A program made the translations under genes and the position numbers. The notes beneath the pieces are model-generated. The model worked only from the letters and a program-made list of their open reading frames with translations. It was not told the DNA's origin and did no database searches. DNA of 64,000 nt. Source: Shewanella denitrificans OS217 (GTDB lineage: Bacteria > Pseudomonadota > Gammaproteobacteria > Enterobacterales > Shewanellaceae). Location of the stretch: the NCBI RefSeq assembly GCF_000013765.1, contig NC_007954.1:3596001-3660000 (forward strand), read 5' to 3'. Below, one piece after another: positions 44,285 to 53,458 of the stretch (the first letter of the stretch is position 1; every line of letters starts with the position of its first letter).

Positions 44285-45385
44285 TTATTGTCCTGATTTA
44301 ACCTTGGTCCAAGCACGTGTCATGGCGCGCTGCACTTTAAGGGGACGAATTTCACCTATGTACAGCTTGTCTATCACTTCCTGAGAAGGATAGATGGCAG
44401 GATCGGTGCGAATCGCTTCATCCACTAAGGCTTGGGCAGGCTTATTTGGGTTTGCATATGCCACATAGTTAGTGATTGGGGCTATGACCTCAGGGCGCAG
44501 TAAGTAGTTGATAAGCTTATGGGCATTTTCAACGTTTTCGGCATCCGCTGGGATGGCTAACATATCAAACCACAAGTTCGCGCCTTCTTTTGGAATAGCG
44601 TAGCCAATCTTGTGACCATTTTTCGCTTCATCGGCACGGGCCGCCGCTTGGAATACGTCACCGGAGAATCCATAAGCGACACAGATGTTGCCATTGGCAA
44701 GATCGGAAATGTAACGTGATGAATGGAAATAGGTGATGTAGGGACGAATCGTCATCATTAAATCGGCGGCTTTTTGATAATCACCAATATTTTTACTGTT
44801 TGGGTTTAAGCCTAAATAGATCAGCGCTTCTGGCATCATGTCTTCCGATGAGTCCAGCATAGCGATACCGCATTCGGCCAATTTTGATGAATACTTAGGA
44901 TTGAATATTAATTCAAGTGAATCTACTGGCGCATCATCACCTAACAGTGCTTTTACTTTACCTTCGTTATAACCAATACCATTGGTTCCCCACAGATAAG
45001 GCACGGCAAACTTGTTGCCGGGATCGGCGGTTTCGAGCTGCTTCATCAGATCTGTGGCTAGGTTGCCATAGTTAGTCAGTTTGCTTCTGTCTAATGGCTG
45101 GAATGCACCGGCAATAATTTGCTTAGCGAGGAAATGGTTTGAAGGCACAACTATGTCATAACCGCTACGACCAGAAAGCAATTTAGCTTCCACCAGCTCG
45201 TTGCTGTCAAACACGTCATAAACGACTCTAATGCCTGTCTCTTTTTGGAAATTTTCCAGCGTATCTTCTGCAATATAGTCAGACCAGTTGTACATGCGTA
45301 CCACTTCTTCGGCCTGGGCAACTGTGGCAGACAATAGACTGGCAGAGACCAATGCTAGTGCGGATAATTTGGTTAATAACTTCAT
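44285..45385 (-). CDS. potF: Periplasmic putrescine-binding protein
   Basis: A 366-residue solute-binding protein with a Sec signal (MKLLTKLSALALVSASLLSA, cleavage after AQA). The mature start EEVVRMYNWSDYIAEDTL is the PotF/PotD signature. Conserved ligand-pocket blocks include VPYLWGTNGIGYN and VAYGFSGDVFQAA. It delivers putrescine to PotGHI. GGGAG lies before the ATG at 45385. Tryptophan and aspartate spacing fits PotF better than spermidine-type PotD, but substrate choice should be tested. Confidence 0.93.
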   Translation of the reverse strand: MKLLTKLSALALVSASLLSATVAQAEEVVRMYNWSDYIAEDTLENFQKETGIRVVYDVFDSNELVEAKLLSGRSGYDIVVPSNHFLAKQIIAGAFQPLDRSKLTNYGNLATDLMKQLETADPGNKFAVPYLWGTNGIGYNEGKVKALLGDDAPVDSLELIFNPKYSSKLAECGIAMLDSSEDMMPEALIYLGLNPNSKNIGDYQKAADLMMTIRPYITYFHSSRYISDLANGNICVAYGFSGDVFQAAARADEAKNGHKIGYAIPKEGANLWFDMLAIPADAENVENAHKLINYLLRPEVIAPITNYVAYANPNKPAQALVDEAIRTDPAIYPSQEVIDKLYIGEIRPLKVQRAMTRAWTKVKSGQ

Positions 45386-45702
45386 ATAAACTCCCTGGTG
45401 TAAATGACCAAAGCATTCGTCGATTGAGGCGAATACTCGGACCAAGTTATGCCGTTCTATGCGGCTTACCTTGCCCAAACTTACTTTGGGCCCTTATCCC
45501 GTGCCACCACTCATGTGCACAGATTAACAATTTGCATGATTAATCAGCCAATACTTAAGCTAAATAATCGCCAGACTTATTTAAGGCGCGGATTTTATCA
45601 AAAAAATCGCATTTGGCTAGAGGCTATACTCTATTTGCATAAAAACTCATTGTTCATGCTGAAAATAACGCCAGCCTCTCGCTCAAATGATGCTCCAAAA
45701 AA
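45386..45702. other. Gene-free region between puuA and potF
   Basis: About 320 bp that should carry the pot operon promoter, reading leftward. It is AT-rich with no open frame that looks real. I see no clear operator or terminator. Confidence 0.4.
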
Positions 45703-47058
45703 TTATACAGTCAACAATAGAAACTCACGTTCCCACGAGCTCACCACCCGGCGGAAATTCTCAAGTTCGGCCTGTTTTACTGCAATAAAGCCCGTGGTGA
45801 AGGCCTCGCCTAAATAGGTTTTACAGGCATCACTGTCCTGCATAGCCGCGAGCGCTTCTTCTAAGGTCACTGGCAGGCAATTAGGGTTATTGGTGCGGCT
45901 CTCGTTGGCACGCCCCTGCACTGGCGTCGACGGTTTAAGCTCATCCACCATGCCGATATAACCACATAACAGACTTGCGGCTATGGCCAGATAACAGTTG
46001 GCATCCGCCCCAGGTATGCGGTTTTCGATACGGCGATTTTGCGGTGATGATTCAGGAATGCGCAGGCCACAAGTGCGGTTTTCATCGCCCCACTCTAAGT
46101 TTACTGGCGCAGAAGTGCCCGGTAAGAAACGTCTAAATGAATTAGCATTAGGCGCCATTAGCGGCAACAATTCAGGAATGTATTTCTGCAACCCTGCGAT
46201 ATAGCCTAAAAACAACACGCTTTTAGTGCCATCATCGTTGGTGAAGATATTTTTACCTGTGTCTTTGTTGATTATGCTCTGGTGAATATGCATGGCACTG
46301 CCAGGCTCGTCGGTGACAGGTTTGGCCATAAAGGTCACGCACACATTGTGCTTAAGGGCGGCTTCACGCAAGGTACGTTTAAACACAAACACTTGGTCCG
46401 CCAGATTAAGGGCATTACCGTGGCTGAAGTTAATCTCCATCTGCGCTGGGCCATCTTCATGGATCAAGGTATCGATATCCAGCCCTTGAATTTCACACCA
46501 ATCGTACATGTCTTCAAATAAGGGGTCGTACTCGTTAGCGGCATCGATAGAGAAGGACTGACGCCCCGCTTCTGGTCTGCCAGAACGGCCTATTGGCGGC
46601 TTAAGGGGTAAATCATGATCGTCACTGCGCAGGGTTAAATAAAACTCCATCTCAGGGGCAATCACTGGCTCCCAGCCTTTCTCGTCATAGAGGGCGATGA
46701 CTTTTTTAAGCACGTTGCGCGGTGATAGCTCTATGGGGTTACCCATTCTATCGTAGCAATCATGGATGACCTGCGCCGTGGCTTCTGCGGTCCAAGGCAA
46801 CATAAATACTGCGTTCTCATCGGGGACACAATTAAAGTCCACCTCGGCATCATCGAGTAACTGGTAGTAAATATCTTCTTTGATGTAATCGCCCGTCACT
46901 GTCTGTAGCAATACAGATTCAGGTAAGCGCATGCCACGCTCAGAGACAAACTTATCCACTGGGGCGATTTTGCCCCTGGCTATGCCTGTCATGTCACTGA
47001 TGACACATTCTACTTCGGTAATTTTTTTTTCTTTTAAAAACGCTATGAGTTTATCCAT
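45703..47058 (-). CDS. puuA: Gamma-glutamylputrescine synthetase
   Basis: A 451-residue glutamine-synthetase-fold ligase. Metal and ATP sites include APEMEFYL, QMEINFSHG, GSAMHIHQS and NRRIENRIPGADANCYLAIA. The GS-like length with the PuuA-type N-terminus (MDKLIAFLKEKKITEVECVI) and pot/puu context supports gamma-glutamylation of putrescine rather than ammonia assimilation. The ATG at 47058 lies 2 nt after the puuD stop, implying coupled translation. The next enzyme, PuuB, is not encoded in the window. Confidence 0.88.
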   Translation of the reverse strand: MDKLIAFLKEKKITEVECVISDMTGIARGKIAPVDKFVSERGMRLPESVLLQTVTGDYIKEDIYYQLLDDAEVDFNCVPDENAVFMLPWTAEATAQVIHDCYDRMGNPIELSPRNVLKKVIALYDEKGWEPVIAPEMEFYLTLRSDDHDLPLKPPIGRSGRPEAGRQSFSIDAANEYDPLFEDMYDWCEIQGLDIDTLIHEDGPAQMEINFSHGNALNLADQVFVFKRTLREAALKHNVCVTFMAKPVTDEPGSAMHIHQSIINKDTGKNIFTNDDGTKSVLFLGYIAGLQKYIPELLPLMAPNANSFRRFLPGTSAPVNLEWGDENRTCGLRIPESSPQNRRIENRIPGADANCYLAIAASLLCGYIGMVDELKPSTPVQGRANESRTNNPNCLPVTLEEALAAMQDSDACKTYLGEAFTTGFIAVKQAELENFRRVVSSWEREFLLLTV

Positions 47059-47060
47059 GT

Positions 47061-47825
47061 TTATCTCGCTCGGGTTGTAGCACGATTTCTGCACGCATCA
47101 CCAAAGGACTTGAAAATCGATGAGTAAAACGGATTTTCGGTAACTTTCCATTCGGGATGCCATTGGACGCCTAAGGCAAAAGACTTGGCGTCAATCACTG
47201 AGAAGGCTTCGATTAAACCATCTGGCGCGCGGGCTTCTATCCGAAGCCCGACACCAAGACGTTCGACGCCTTGGGTATGAACTGAATTGACTTGGGCCTT
47301 TGCTTGCCCCCAGGCCTTAAACAACAGGCTGTCTGTTTCAATCTTGATTTCATGAGCTAAGCCATATTGCACATCTAAAGGGGCTGTTTTATCTTCCCTG
47401 TGCTCAATAAATTCACCTATCTCATGGAGTTTTTGGTACAAGCTGCCACCGTAGGCGACATTCATTTCTTGAAAGCCTCGGCAGACGCCTAATATAGGCA
47501 CTCCCGCCGCGACGGCCGCTTTGATCAACGGCAAGGTACTGGCGTCGCGATTAGGATCATGATGGGTTCCTTCGCTGCTGGCAGGCCCTTGATAATGGTG
47601 AGGTTCAACATTGGAAGGTGAACCGGTAAAGAGTATGCCGTCTAGGCTGTCGAGTATGGCGGCGATAGGCTGAGCGCCGCCCAAGGAGGGAATAACCAAA
47701 GGCCAGCCTCCCGAGCCCTCGACCACACTGAGTAAATATTTCTCGCCAACAATAGAAAAAGGGTGCAATCCGAGCTGACTATTGCAGGCAACGACACCGA
47801 TCAGAGGAAGCTTGGAGCTTGTCAT
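47061..47825 (-). CDS. puuD: Gamma-glutamyl-gamma-aminobutyrate hydrolase
   Basis: A 254-residue class I glutamine-amidotransferase-like hydrolase. The catalytic triad is Cys115 (LGVCRGFQ), His223 and Glu225 (GVQWHPEW). It frees GABA from gamma-glutamyl-GABA in the cytoplasm. The start is the first ATG after a short gap. The gene is directly upstream of and coupled to puuA. Length matches E. coli PuuD (254). Confidence 0.92.
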   Translation of the reverse strand: MTSSKLPLIGVVACNSQLGLHPFSIVGEKYLLSVVEGSGGWPLVIPSLGGAQPIAAILDSLDGILFTGSPSNVEPHHYQGPASSEGTHHDPNRDASTLPLIKAAVAAGVPILGVCRGFQEMNVAYGGSLYQKLHEIGEFIEHREDKTAPLDVQYGLAHEIKIETDSLLFKAWGQAKAQVNSVHTQGVERLGVGLRIEARAPDGLIEAFSVIDAKSFALGVQWHPEWKVTENPFYSSIFKSFGDACRNRATTRAR

Positions 47826-48009
47826 ATCTCACCTTAAGTAATCCTACTATTCCCACATACCCTGGATGCTATAAATAGCGCAATAACAAAGCACTAGTGC
47901 TAAATATATTGGCCATTTTTCCCACACTACACTCAATATTAACCTCAGGCAAGAAGTTAAGCCCTTGTTAATTCAAATTTAATAGTTGCAACATTTAAGC
48001 CTGGCACTC

Positions 48010-49509
48010 TTAATCGAGCGCTATCCAGGTTGCTTTAATTTCAGTATATTTATCAAACGCATGCAAAGATTTATCTCGGCCATTGCCTGACTGTTTATAA
48101 CCACCGAATGGCGCCGTCATGTCACCGCCGTCGTAATGATTGATCCACACCATGCCAGAGCGCAGTGCTTTGGCGGTTTTATGGGCCTTACTCAAGTTAC
48201 TGGTCCACACCCCTGCCGCTAAGCCGTAAATGGTGTCGTTGGCAATTTCTATGGCTTGCTCCATGCCTTCGAATTCGATTACCGCGAGCACTGGGCCGAA
48301 AATCTCTTCCTTGGCTATGGTCATCTGATTGGTGACGCCGCTAAAAATAGTCGGCTGCACATAAACCCCGCCGGTATCTGCCAGCACTTGTGAGCCACCA
48401 GACACCACGGCCGCCCCTTCTTTTTTACCCGCTTGAATATAACCTAATACATTGTCTAGCTGCTGCTTGTCCACCATGGCGCCGCAGGTGGTGGCAGGAT
48501 CCAATGGGTTACCCGGTTGCCAGCCTTCAAACTCTTTAGCAATTAAGGCAATCAGCTCATCTTTAATGCCTGATTCCACCAATAATCTGGAGCCTGCGGT
48601 GCAGACTTCCCCTTGGTTAAAGGCGATGGCGCTGGCAGCAGCTTCTGCGGCGGCTTGTAAATTCGGCGCATCATTAAAGACTATGTTCGGGCTCTTACCG
48701 CCTGCCTCCAGCCAGACCCGCTTCATATTTGATTCACCCGCGTAGATCATTAACTGCTTGGCAATCTTGGTTGAACCTGTGAACACTAAGGTGTCCACAT
48801 CCATGTGCAGCGCCAAGGCTTTACCCACAGTGTGACCAAAACCTGGCAACACATTGAGCACGCCAGCGGGCATGCCCGCATCCAATGCCAGCTGAGCCAG
48901 ACGAATGGCGGTCAATGGTGATTTTTCAGAAGGCTTTAAAATCACGCTATTGCCTGTGGCGAGTGCTGGACCTAATTTCCAACTGGCCATGATCATAGGG
49001 AAATTCCACGGCACTATGGCCGCCACCACCCCCACAGGTTCACGGGTTATCATGCCAATTTCATTGTGTGCTGTCGGCGCAATCTCATCGTAAATTTTAT
49101 CAACGGCTTCACCGCACCAACGTATGGCTCTGGCGGCGGCCATCACATCCACAGATTTTGAATAACGTATGGGTTTCCCCATGTCCAAGGTTTCAAGCAG
49201 CGCTAATTCATCGGCATTTTCTTCCATCAGCTCGGCAAAACGTATTAATACTTGCTTGCGCTTAACCGGCGGCAGTTGTGACCAAGTGCCGGCTTCAAAT
49301 ACGTCTCTGGCATTATCCACGGCTAAATTAGCATCGGCGAGATCGCAACTGGCGACTTTGGCGAGCAAGCGGCCATCTATGGGGCTTAAACAATCGAATG
49401 TCTGTTTGGAAGCGGCGGCTTGATACTTGCCATTAATGAATGCCTGACCTTGGATAGACAGCGCCTGTGCCATGCTTTCCCAATCATTGCGTGTTTTTAC
49501 TGCGCTCAT
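48010..49509 (-). CDS. puuC: Gamma-glutamyl-gamma-aminobutyraldehyde dehydrogenase
   Basis: A 499-residue NAD(P)-dependent aldehyde dehydrogenase. The catalytic cysteine lies in FNQGEVCTAGSRL (about residue 302) and the general-base glutamate in LEAGGKSPN. NAD-binding residues lie in VPWNFPMIM and VFTGSTKIAKQLM. Length and sequence fit PuuC/AldB-like enzymes. It oxidises the aldehyde made by PuuB. It precedes puuD by 184 bp on the same strand. Other aldehyde substrates are possible. Confidence 0.88.
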   Translation of the reverse strand: MSAVKTRNDWESMAQALSIQGQAFINGKYQAAASKQTFDCLSPIDGRLLAKVASCDLADANLAVDNARDVFEAGTWSQLPPVKRKQVLIRFAELMEENADELALLETLDMGKPIRYSKSVDVMAAARAIRWCGEAVDKIYDEIAPTAHNEIGMITREPVGVVAAIVPWNFPMIMASWKLGPALATGNSVILKPSEKSPLTAIRLAQLALDAGMPAGVLNVLPGFGHTVGKALALHMDVDTLVFTGSTKIAKQLMIYAGESNMKRVWLEAGGKSPNIVFNDAPNLQAAAEAAASAIAFNQGEVCTAGSRLLVESGIKDELIALIAKEFEGWQPGNPLDPATTCGAMVDKQQLDNVLGYIQAGKKEGAAVVSGGSQVLADTGGVYVQPTIFSGVTNQMTIAKEEIFGPVLAVIEFEGMEQAIEIANDTIYGLAAGVWTSNLSKAHKTAKALRSGMVWINHYDGGDMTAPFGGYKQSGNGRDKSLHAFDKYTEIKATWIALD

Positions 49510-50033
49510 ATTGACCTCTTGTCCTTAGAATATGGGGTGACCAGTGTGGTGAAGAATATTTAACCTCAGCTCGGGATAATAAATGCATATCAAACAGCCC
49601 TTTGCACCGCTAACTGCGTTGAATTCACTTGCAATAGGCTAGCTATTGACGCGCAAATTCGCCTTGTTTTCAGCGCAAAGTTCAAGTTTGAATGTAAGAG
49701 ATGGAATTTTTGATAATTCACTACCGTTTATCCATCTCTTAACCCGAGTTGAGGTTATTTAGCACGAGTCTTTTTAGCGACTCATTTAAGCGAGCAAGTC
49801 GCTTAAATCCACATGCGGATCTGTGAGCTTAGATTACGCTGCCCAAGGTGAAAAGTTCAACACTTAGTTACAATCAAACAATTTATTTTACATCTGTGTG
49901 AAAATAACGCGATACCCCTTGAGGTGAGCATGGGGTTAGCCGCAAAAATCTGGGTGAAATATTTTGCATTTCTTTGCAGAGACAGTATGTTATATCTCAA
50001 TCAATTAGCCGATGCTGTAAAAGGGACATTAAC
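49510..50033. other. Divergent region upstream of puuC with clustered hairpins
   Basis: About 520 bp between puuC (leftward) and the DUF3634 gene (rightward). It holds three adjacent dyads: TAAGAGATGGA/TCCATCTCTTA (49695-49741), GAGTC/GACTC (49766-49783) and ATTTAAGCGA/TCGCTTAAAT (49784-49808). They lie 190-300 nt before puuC and could form an mRNA leader or operators for a putrescine-responsive regulator. No coding frame is credible. Confidence 0.5.
49784..49808. promoter_or_regulatory. Perfect 10-bp hairpin upstream of puuC
   Basis: ATTTAAGCGA and TCGCTTAAAT pair around GCAAG. A second stem (GAGTC/GACTC, 49766-49783) abuts it without a gap, giving two stacked hairpins on either strand. Confidence 0.55.
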
Positions 50034-50378
50034 ATGTTAGAAACAGTGCTGAAGATAGCCTTTGTATTGATTTTATTTGCGCTCGCTTATAAGCTCATAT
50101 TCAATTCGAACAAAGGCTTAACTCTGTTTGAAATGCATTTTAAAGATGGCAAGCTCAGTAGCCACAAAGGCAAGATCCCCGAGAAATTCAAACAAGATTG
50201 CCGCGCGCTCGCCAAAGCAGAAAAGCTTTCCATGACGGTACGCTGCGAAAAACAAGGCGACGTCCGGTTGCATGTTTCGGCCAATGTCGGCGATAACCTA
50301 GTGCAACAGGTCAGAAACTTGTTTCCCTTCGAGTATTACGATAAAAAAACCGCAGATAACTCAAAGCTTAGCGGTTAA
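50034..50378 (+). CDS. DUF3634-family small membrane-anchored protein
   Basis: A 114-residue protein. One N-terminal membrane helix (about 5-22) precedes a small soluble domain containing GKLSSHKGKIPEKFKQDCRA and VRNLFPFEYY, blocks I recognise from DUF3634 of Shewanella and Vibrio. Function is unknown. The ATG at 50034 follows AAAGGGA and gives the family's N-terminus; the frame's 20 extra upstream codons are not family-like. Confidence 0.75.
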   Translation: MLETVLKIAFVLILFALAYKLIFNSNKGLTLFEMHFKDGKLSSHKGKIPEKFKQDCRALAKAEKLSMTVRCEKQGDVRLHVSANVGDNLVQQVRNLFPFEYYDKKTADNSKLSG

Positions 50379-50427
50379 CCTCATAGGGGCTGCTGTGACT
50401 CAGTTTGGTGCTGAGCCACGGCTCTGC

Positions 50428-51843
50428 CTACTGCTTGTAAATCTTTCCTTGCTTCATCACAAATGCGACGTCCAGCAAGGCTTCTATCTGCTCCAGAGGG
50501 TTCATTTCAAGGGCGATAATATCGGCAATTTTACCGACTTCCAGCGTACCTAAACTATCACCCATGCCGATCAAGTCGGCGCCATTGACTGTCGCAGAGG
50601 TTAAAATATCACTATTACTCATACCCGCTTGATGCATGAGTATGGCTTCTTGTGCATTGGTTCCATGGCGAGACACGCCGCTGTCTGTGCCAAAAGCAAT
50701 ATTGACGCCTGCTTCATAGGCGGCTTTGAAGTTGTGTTGCATATCAGCGCCAACCCGAATCGCTTTGGCGCGCACCGCTGGCGACATAAAGTCCGTGCTA
50801 TTGGCCATCTCAACCACAGTTGCGCCAGCCAACAGGGTCGGCACTAAATATGCGCCGGTTTTTTTGAATAACTTAATCGTGCCTTTATCTGCGTAGCTCC
50901 CATGCTCAATACTGTCGACGCCCGCCATGAGCGCAGCATCTATGCCGGCTTTGGCATGGGCGTGGCTGGCTACTTTTTTCCCGAGACTGTGGGCGGTATC
51001 GACAATTTCCTTTAATTCATCCTGAGTCATCTGCTGACCAGTGCCCGTATTAGTGTCGGACAGCACGCCACCAGTGGAGGCGATTTTTATCAAATCAGCA
51101 CCATACTTGATCGCTTTTCGGGTTACTTTCCTGCACTCATAAGGGCCATCACAGCGAGTTTTAATCGATTTGATTTCGAGTAGTTTATGTGCCATACCAT
51201 CAGCATCTAAATGCCCACCTGTCACTGAAACACCCGCTGCAGCAATGATCCTTGGCCCGTCAATCCAACCTTTATTTATCCCGTCACGTAACGCATATAT
51301 TTGCTCAGGCTCACTTAACAAATCTCGCACTGTGGTAAACCCTGCTAGCAAAGTTTTTTTAGCAAAAAAGACACTCTGCATTGCCAAATCTTCATTGGAA
51401 AGCTTAACCGTGTCGCGATCATTATTAGGGCCAAGTTCGGACTGTAAGTGAACATGCATATCCATGAGGCCTGGCATAACAAAACGGCTCGACAAGTCGA
51501 TTAATTGGGCCTGCTCACTTGCGGTTACATAGTGCGAAACTGGTCTAAAGCCCGCTTCAACATGGGTTATCCGTCCGTCCTTTATCACTAAGGTTTGCTG
51601 CGCTAACGGAGCCTTGCCTGGAACTGCCAGTAATTTCCCAGCATGGATCACCTGTGTTTGAGCCACCTGTGTTTGAGCTAAAACACCCTGTGTTTTCGCA
51701 AAAAGTGCAGGGCTTAGCAACACTGATAACGCTAATGCGATTAGGCTCGGCATAGTGAATAATATGAGTTTAGGCTGCGGGCGCTGTTGCATCACAGAGA
51801 CTGACGTCATGTTAGATTTCAAGGAAGTGAGTAAAGTTATCAT
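50428..51843 (-). CDS. Secreted amidohydrolase (imidazolonepropionase/prolidase-like)
   Basis: A 471-residue metal-dependent amidohydrolase. Metal ligands are His-x-His in MPGLMDMHVHLQ, a probable carbamylated lysine in GADLIKIASTGG, His in ASHAHAKAG, His in DSIEHGSY and Asp in AFGTDSG. A hydrophobic N-terminal segment (LIALALSVLLSPALFA) indicates export to the periplasm. Related secreted enzymes cleave Xaa-Pro or other acyl dipeptides; the substrate is not evident. Start choice is uncertain: in-frame ATGs at 51843, 51810 and 51792 all keep the signal segment and none has a strong ribosome site. A duplicated TQVAQTQV lies just after the signal. Confidence 0.82.
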   Translation of the reverse strand: MITLLTSLKSNMTSVSVMQQRPQPKLILFTMPSLIALALSVLLSPALFAKTQGVLAQTQVAQTQVIHAGKLLAVPGKAPLAQQTLVIKDGRITHVEAGFRPVSHYVTASEQAQLIDLSSRFVMPGLMDMHVHLQSELGPNNDRDTVKLSNEDLAMQSVFFAKKTLLAGFTTVRDLLSEPEQIYALRDGINKGWIDGPRIIAAAGVSVTGGHLDADGMAHKLLEIKSIKTRCDGPYECRKVTRKAIKYGADLIKIASTGGVLSDTNTGTGQQMTQDELKEIVDTAHSLGKKVASHAHAKAGIDAALMAGVDSIEHGSYADKGTIKLFKKTGAYLVPTLLAGATVVEMANSTDFMSPAVRAKAIRVGADMQHNFKAAYEAGVNIAFGTDSGVSRHGTNAQEAILMHQAGMSNSDILTSATVNGADLIGMGDSLGTLEVGKIADIIALEMNPLEQIEALLDVAFVMKQGKIYKQ

Positions 51844-51982
51844 CTAGGGCTCTTATTAGTTATGTTGCACTATTGAATAAAGCTAATGAACAATCAAAAT
51901 CTTATCCAGACTAAAGCGCATTTTTTTTCAGTCAAGCAGCTATGCTTATTTTATTGGCTAATGTTAAGACGGAAAACACACT

Positions 51983-52945
51983 ATGATCCCACCGAAAATC
52001 CCCGCGAACGAAGCTGAGAGACTGCATGCATTAAGGACATTACAAATCCTCGATACCTCAGATGAAGAAAGGTTTGATAGGGTCACCCGCATGGCAAAAC
52101 GCATGTTTGGGGTGCAGATTTCATTGGTAAGCTTGGTTGATGAAAATCGCCAATGGTTTAAATCCAAACAAGGACTCGATGCCGAAGAAACCTCAAGAGA
52201 AATCTCCTTTTGTGGCCATGCCATTAATCAAGATGGCTTGTTTATCATTCCCGATACCAATGAGGATGCGCGCTTCGCCGATAATCCTTTGGTGACAGAT
52301 GCACCCAATATTCGTTTCTATGCGGGATACCCCCTTAAACTACGTCACGGGATTAATCTAGGCACTTTGTGCCTCATCGATTCTAAACCCAAGATATTAG
52401 ATAGCGAAGATCGGCAGTTATTAAACGATCTGGGGGCTATGATAGAGCAAGAAATTAAGTCCGTTCAATTAGCCACCTTAGATGAACTGACCATGATCTC
52501 CAATAGACGTGGTTTTTTATCCCTTGCAGATTACAGCCTTAAAGTTTGTCGCCGCAAACAGATGTCAGTGTCATTAATCTTGTTTGATCTGAATAAATTT
52601 AAGCTTATTAATGATGAACATGGTCACCATGAAGGTGATTTCGCTTTAACGACCTTTGCCCAGGCTTTGCAAGAGTGTTTTCGAGAGTGCGATGTGATTG
52701 GCAGGCTCGGGGGGGATGAGTTTGTTGTCATGCTTACCGATACCAGCAAAGACAAGATAGATGATATTCTGATCCGATTTAGCGAGATATTAGACAGGAC
52801 AAATATTGAAATTAACAAACCCTATAAGATTGAATTCAGCGCAGGAGTAGCAAGCTTCCCCCATGATACAGATAAGTCATTAGAACAAATGATTGAGCAA
52901 GCCGATGCGGCCATGTATAAAGACAAAAATGGTGAAAATCGCTAA
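51983..52945 (+). CDS. GAF-GGDEF diguanylate cyclase
   Basis: A 320-residue cytoplasmic protein. A GAF domain spans about 20-155 (ENRQWFKSKQGLDAEETSRE and CGHAINQDGLFIIPDTNEDA). A GGDEF domain spans about 160-318, with intact GGDEF at 243-247 and an inhibitory I-site RxxD (234-237) five residues before it. It should make cyclic di-GMP with product inhibition. The GAF ligand is unknown. No receiver domain or membrane span is present. Monocistronic. Confidence 0.94.
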   Translation: MIPPKIPANEAERLHALRTLQILDTSDEERFDRVTRMAKRMFGVQISLVSLVDENRQWFKSKQGLDAEETSREISFCGHAINQDGLFIIPDTNEDARFADNPLVTDAPNIRFYAGYPLKLRHGINLGTLCLIDSKPKILDSEDRQLLNDLGAMIEQEIKSVQLATLDELTMISNRRGFLSLADYSLKVCRRKQMSVSLILFDLNKFKLINDEHGHHEGDFALTTFAQALQECFRECDVIGRLGGDEFVVMLTDTSKDKIDDILIRFSEILDRTNIEINKPYKIEFSAGVASFPHDTDKSLEQMIEQADAAMYKDKNGENR

Positions 52946-52967
52946 GTGAAGTGACTAATACCAATCT

Positions 52968-53008
52968 TGTTGGCTATGTGCACCTTAACTGTGTCTACAT
53001 AGCCAACA
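52968..53008 (+). terminator. Hairpin downstream of the diguanylate cyclase gene
   Basis: TGTTGGCTATGT (52968-52979) and ACATAGCCAACA (52997-53008) form a perfect 12-bp stem with a 17-nt loop, starting 23 nt after the stop. It is preceded by CTAATACCAATC, also found at the end of the MITE-like element at 62702. There is no T-run, so it may be a repeat-derived hairpin rather than a strong terminator. Confidence 0.5.
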
Positions 53009-53073
53009 GGATAAAAGCGCAATGCCAATTGAATACGCTTGTCATTATCTGAGTATTTTATTTTAGACAAAAG

Positions 53074-53110
53074 AAAACGGCTCGCATATTGCTATGCAAG
53101 CCGTTATTTT
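53074..53110 (-). terminator. Terminator of the tRNA-Trp gene
   Basis: AACGGCT/AGCCGTT outer arms with GCAT/ATGC inner arms (53076-53105). Read leftward, TTTTCTTTT follows. It begins just after the tRNA 3' end. Confidence 0.85.
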
Positions 53111-53113
53111 ATT

Positions 53114-53190
53114 TGGCAGGGGTGGCAAGACTCGAACTCGCAACCATCGGTTTTGGAGACCGCTGTTCTACCAATTGGAACTACACCCCT
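53114..53190 (-). tRNA. tRNA-Trp (CCA anticodon)
   Basis: A 77-nt cloverleaf on the minus strand. The acceptor AGGGGTG pairs with CACCCCT, followed by G and an encoded CCA end. The D-arm is GTTC/GAAC with AATTGG in the loop. The anticodon loop CTCCAAA reads CCA (Trp), and the T-loop is TTCGAGT. The overall sequence aligns with E. coli tRNA-Trp. The outermost anticodon-stem pair (27-43) is G-A rather than a Watson-Crick pair, and the T-stem has one G-U. The gene stands alone, not next to other tRNAs. Confidence 0.95.
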
Positions 53191-53458
53191 GTTGATGTGG
53201 GGCATTATGCAAAAAGGGTTCTCAAAGGTAAAGTGTTTTTTATTAAAAGTGTTTTAACTGGAGTTTTTTCAAGCAAGACTGGACTCTTTATTGCTATTTT
53301 GAGTTATTTTTTGAGTGTTTAATCACACAGACTTATATTTTAGGTTAATTGCTGCAAATGGGCCTTCTCTGGTATCATTCAGCTTAATACCGTCCCTAAA
53401 AGTATTCATCCTCACAGGGATGACGTTTCGATAGCATTATCGCCTACAGGTAACCTTT

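Noticed and set aside
53039..53322. Two plus-strand frames of 72 and 77 codons
   Set aside because: They run through the tRNA-Trp gene and its terminator on the other strand.
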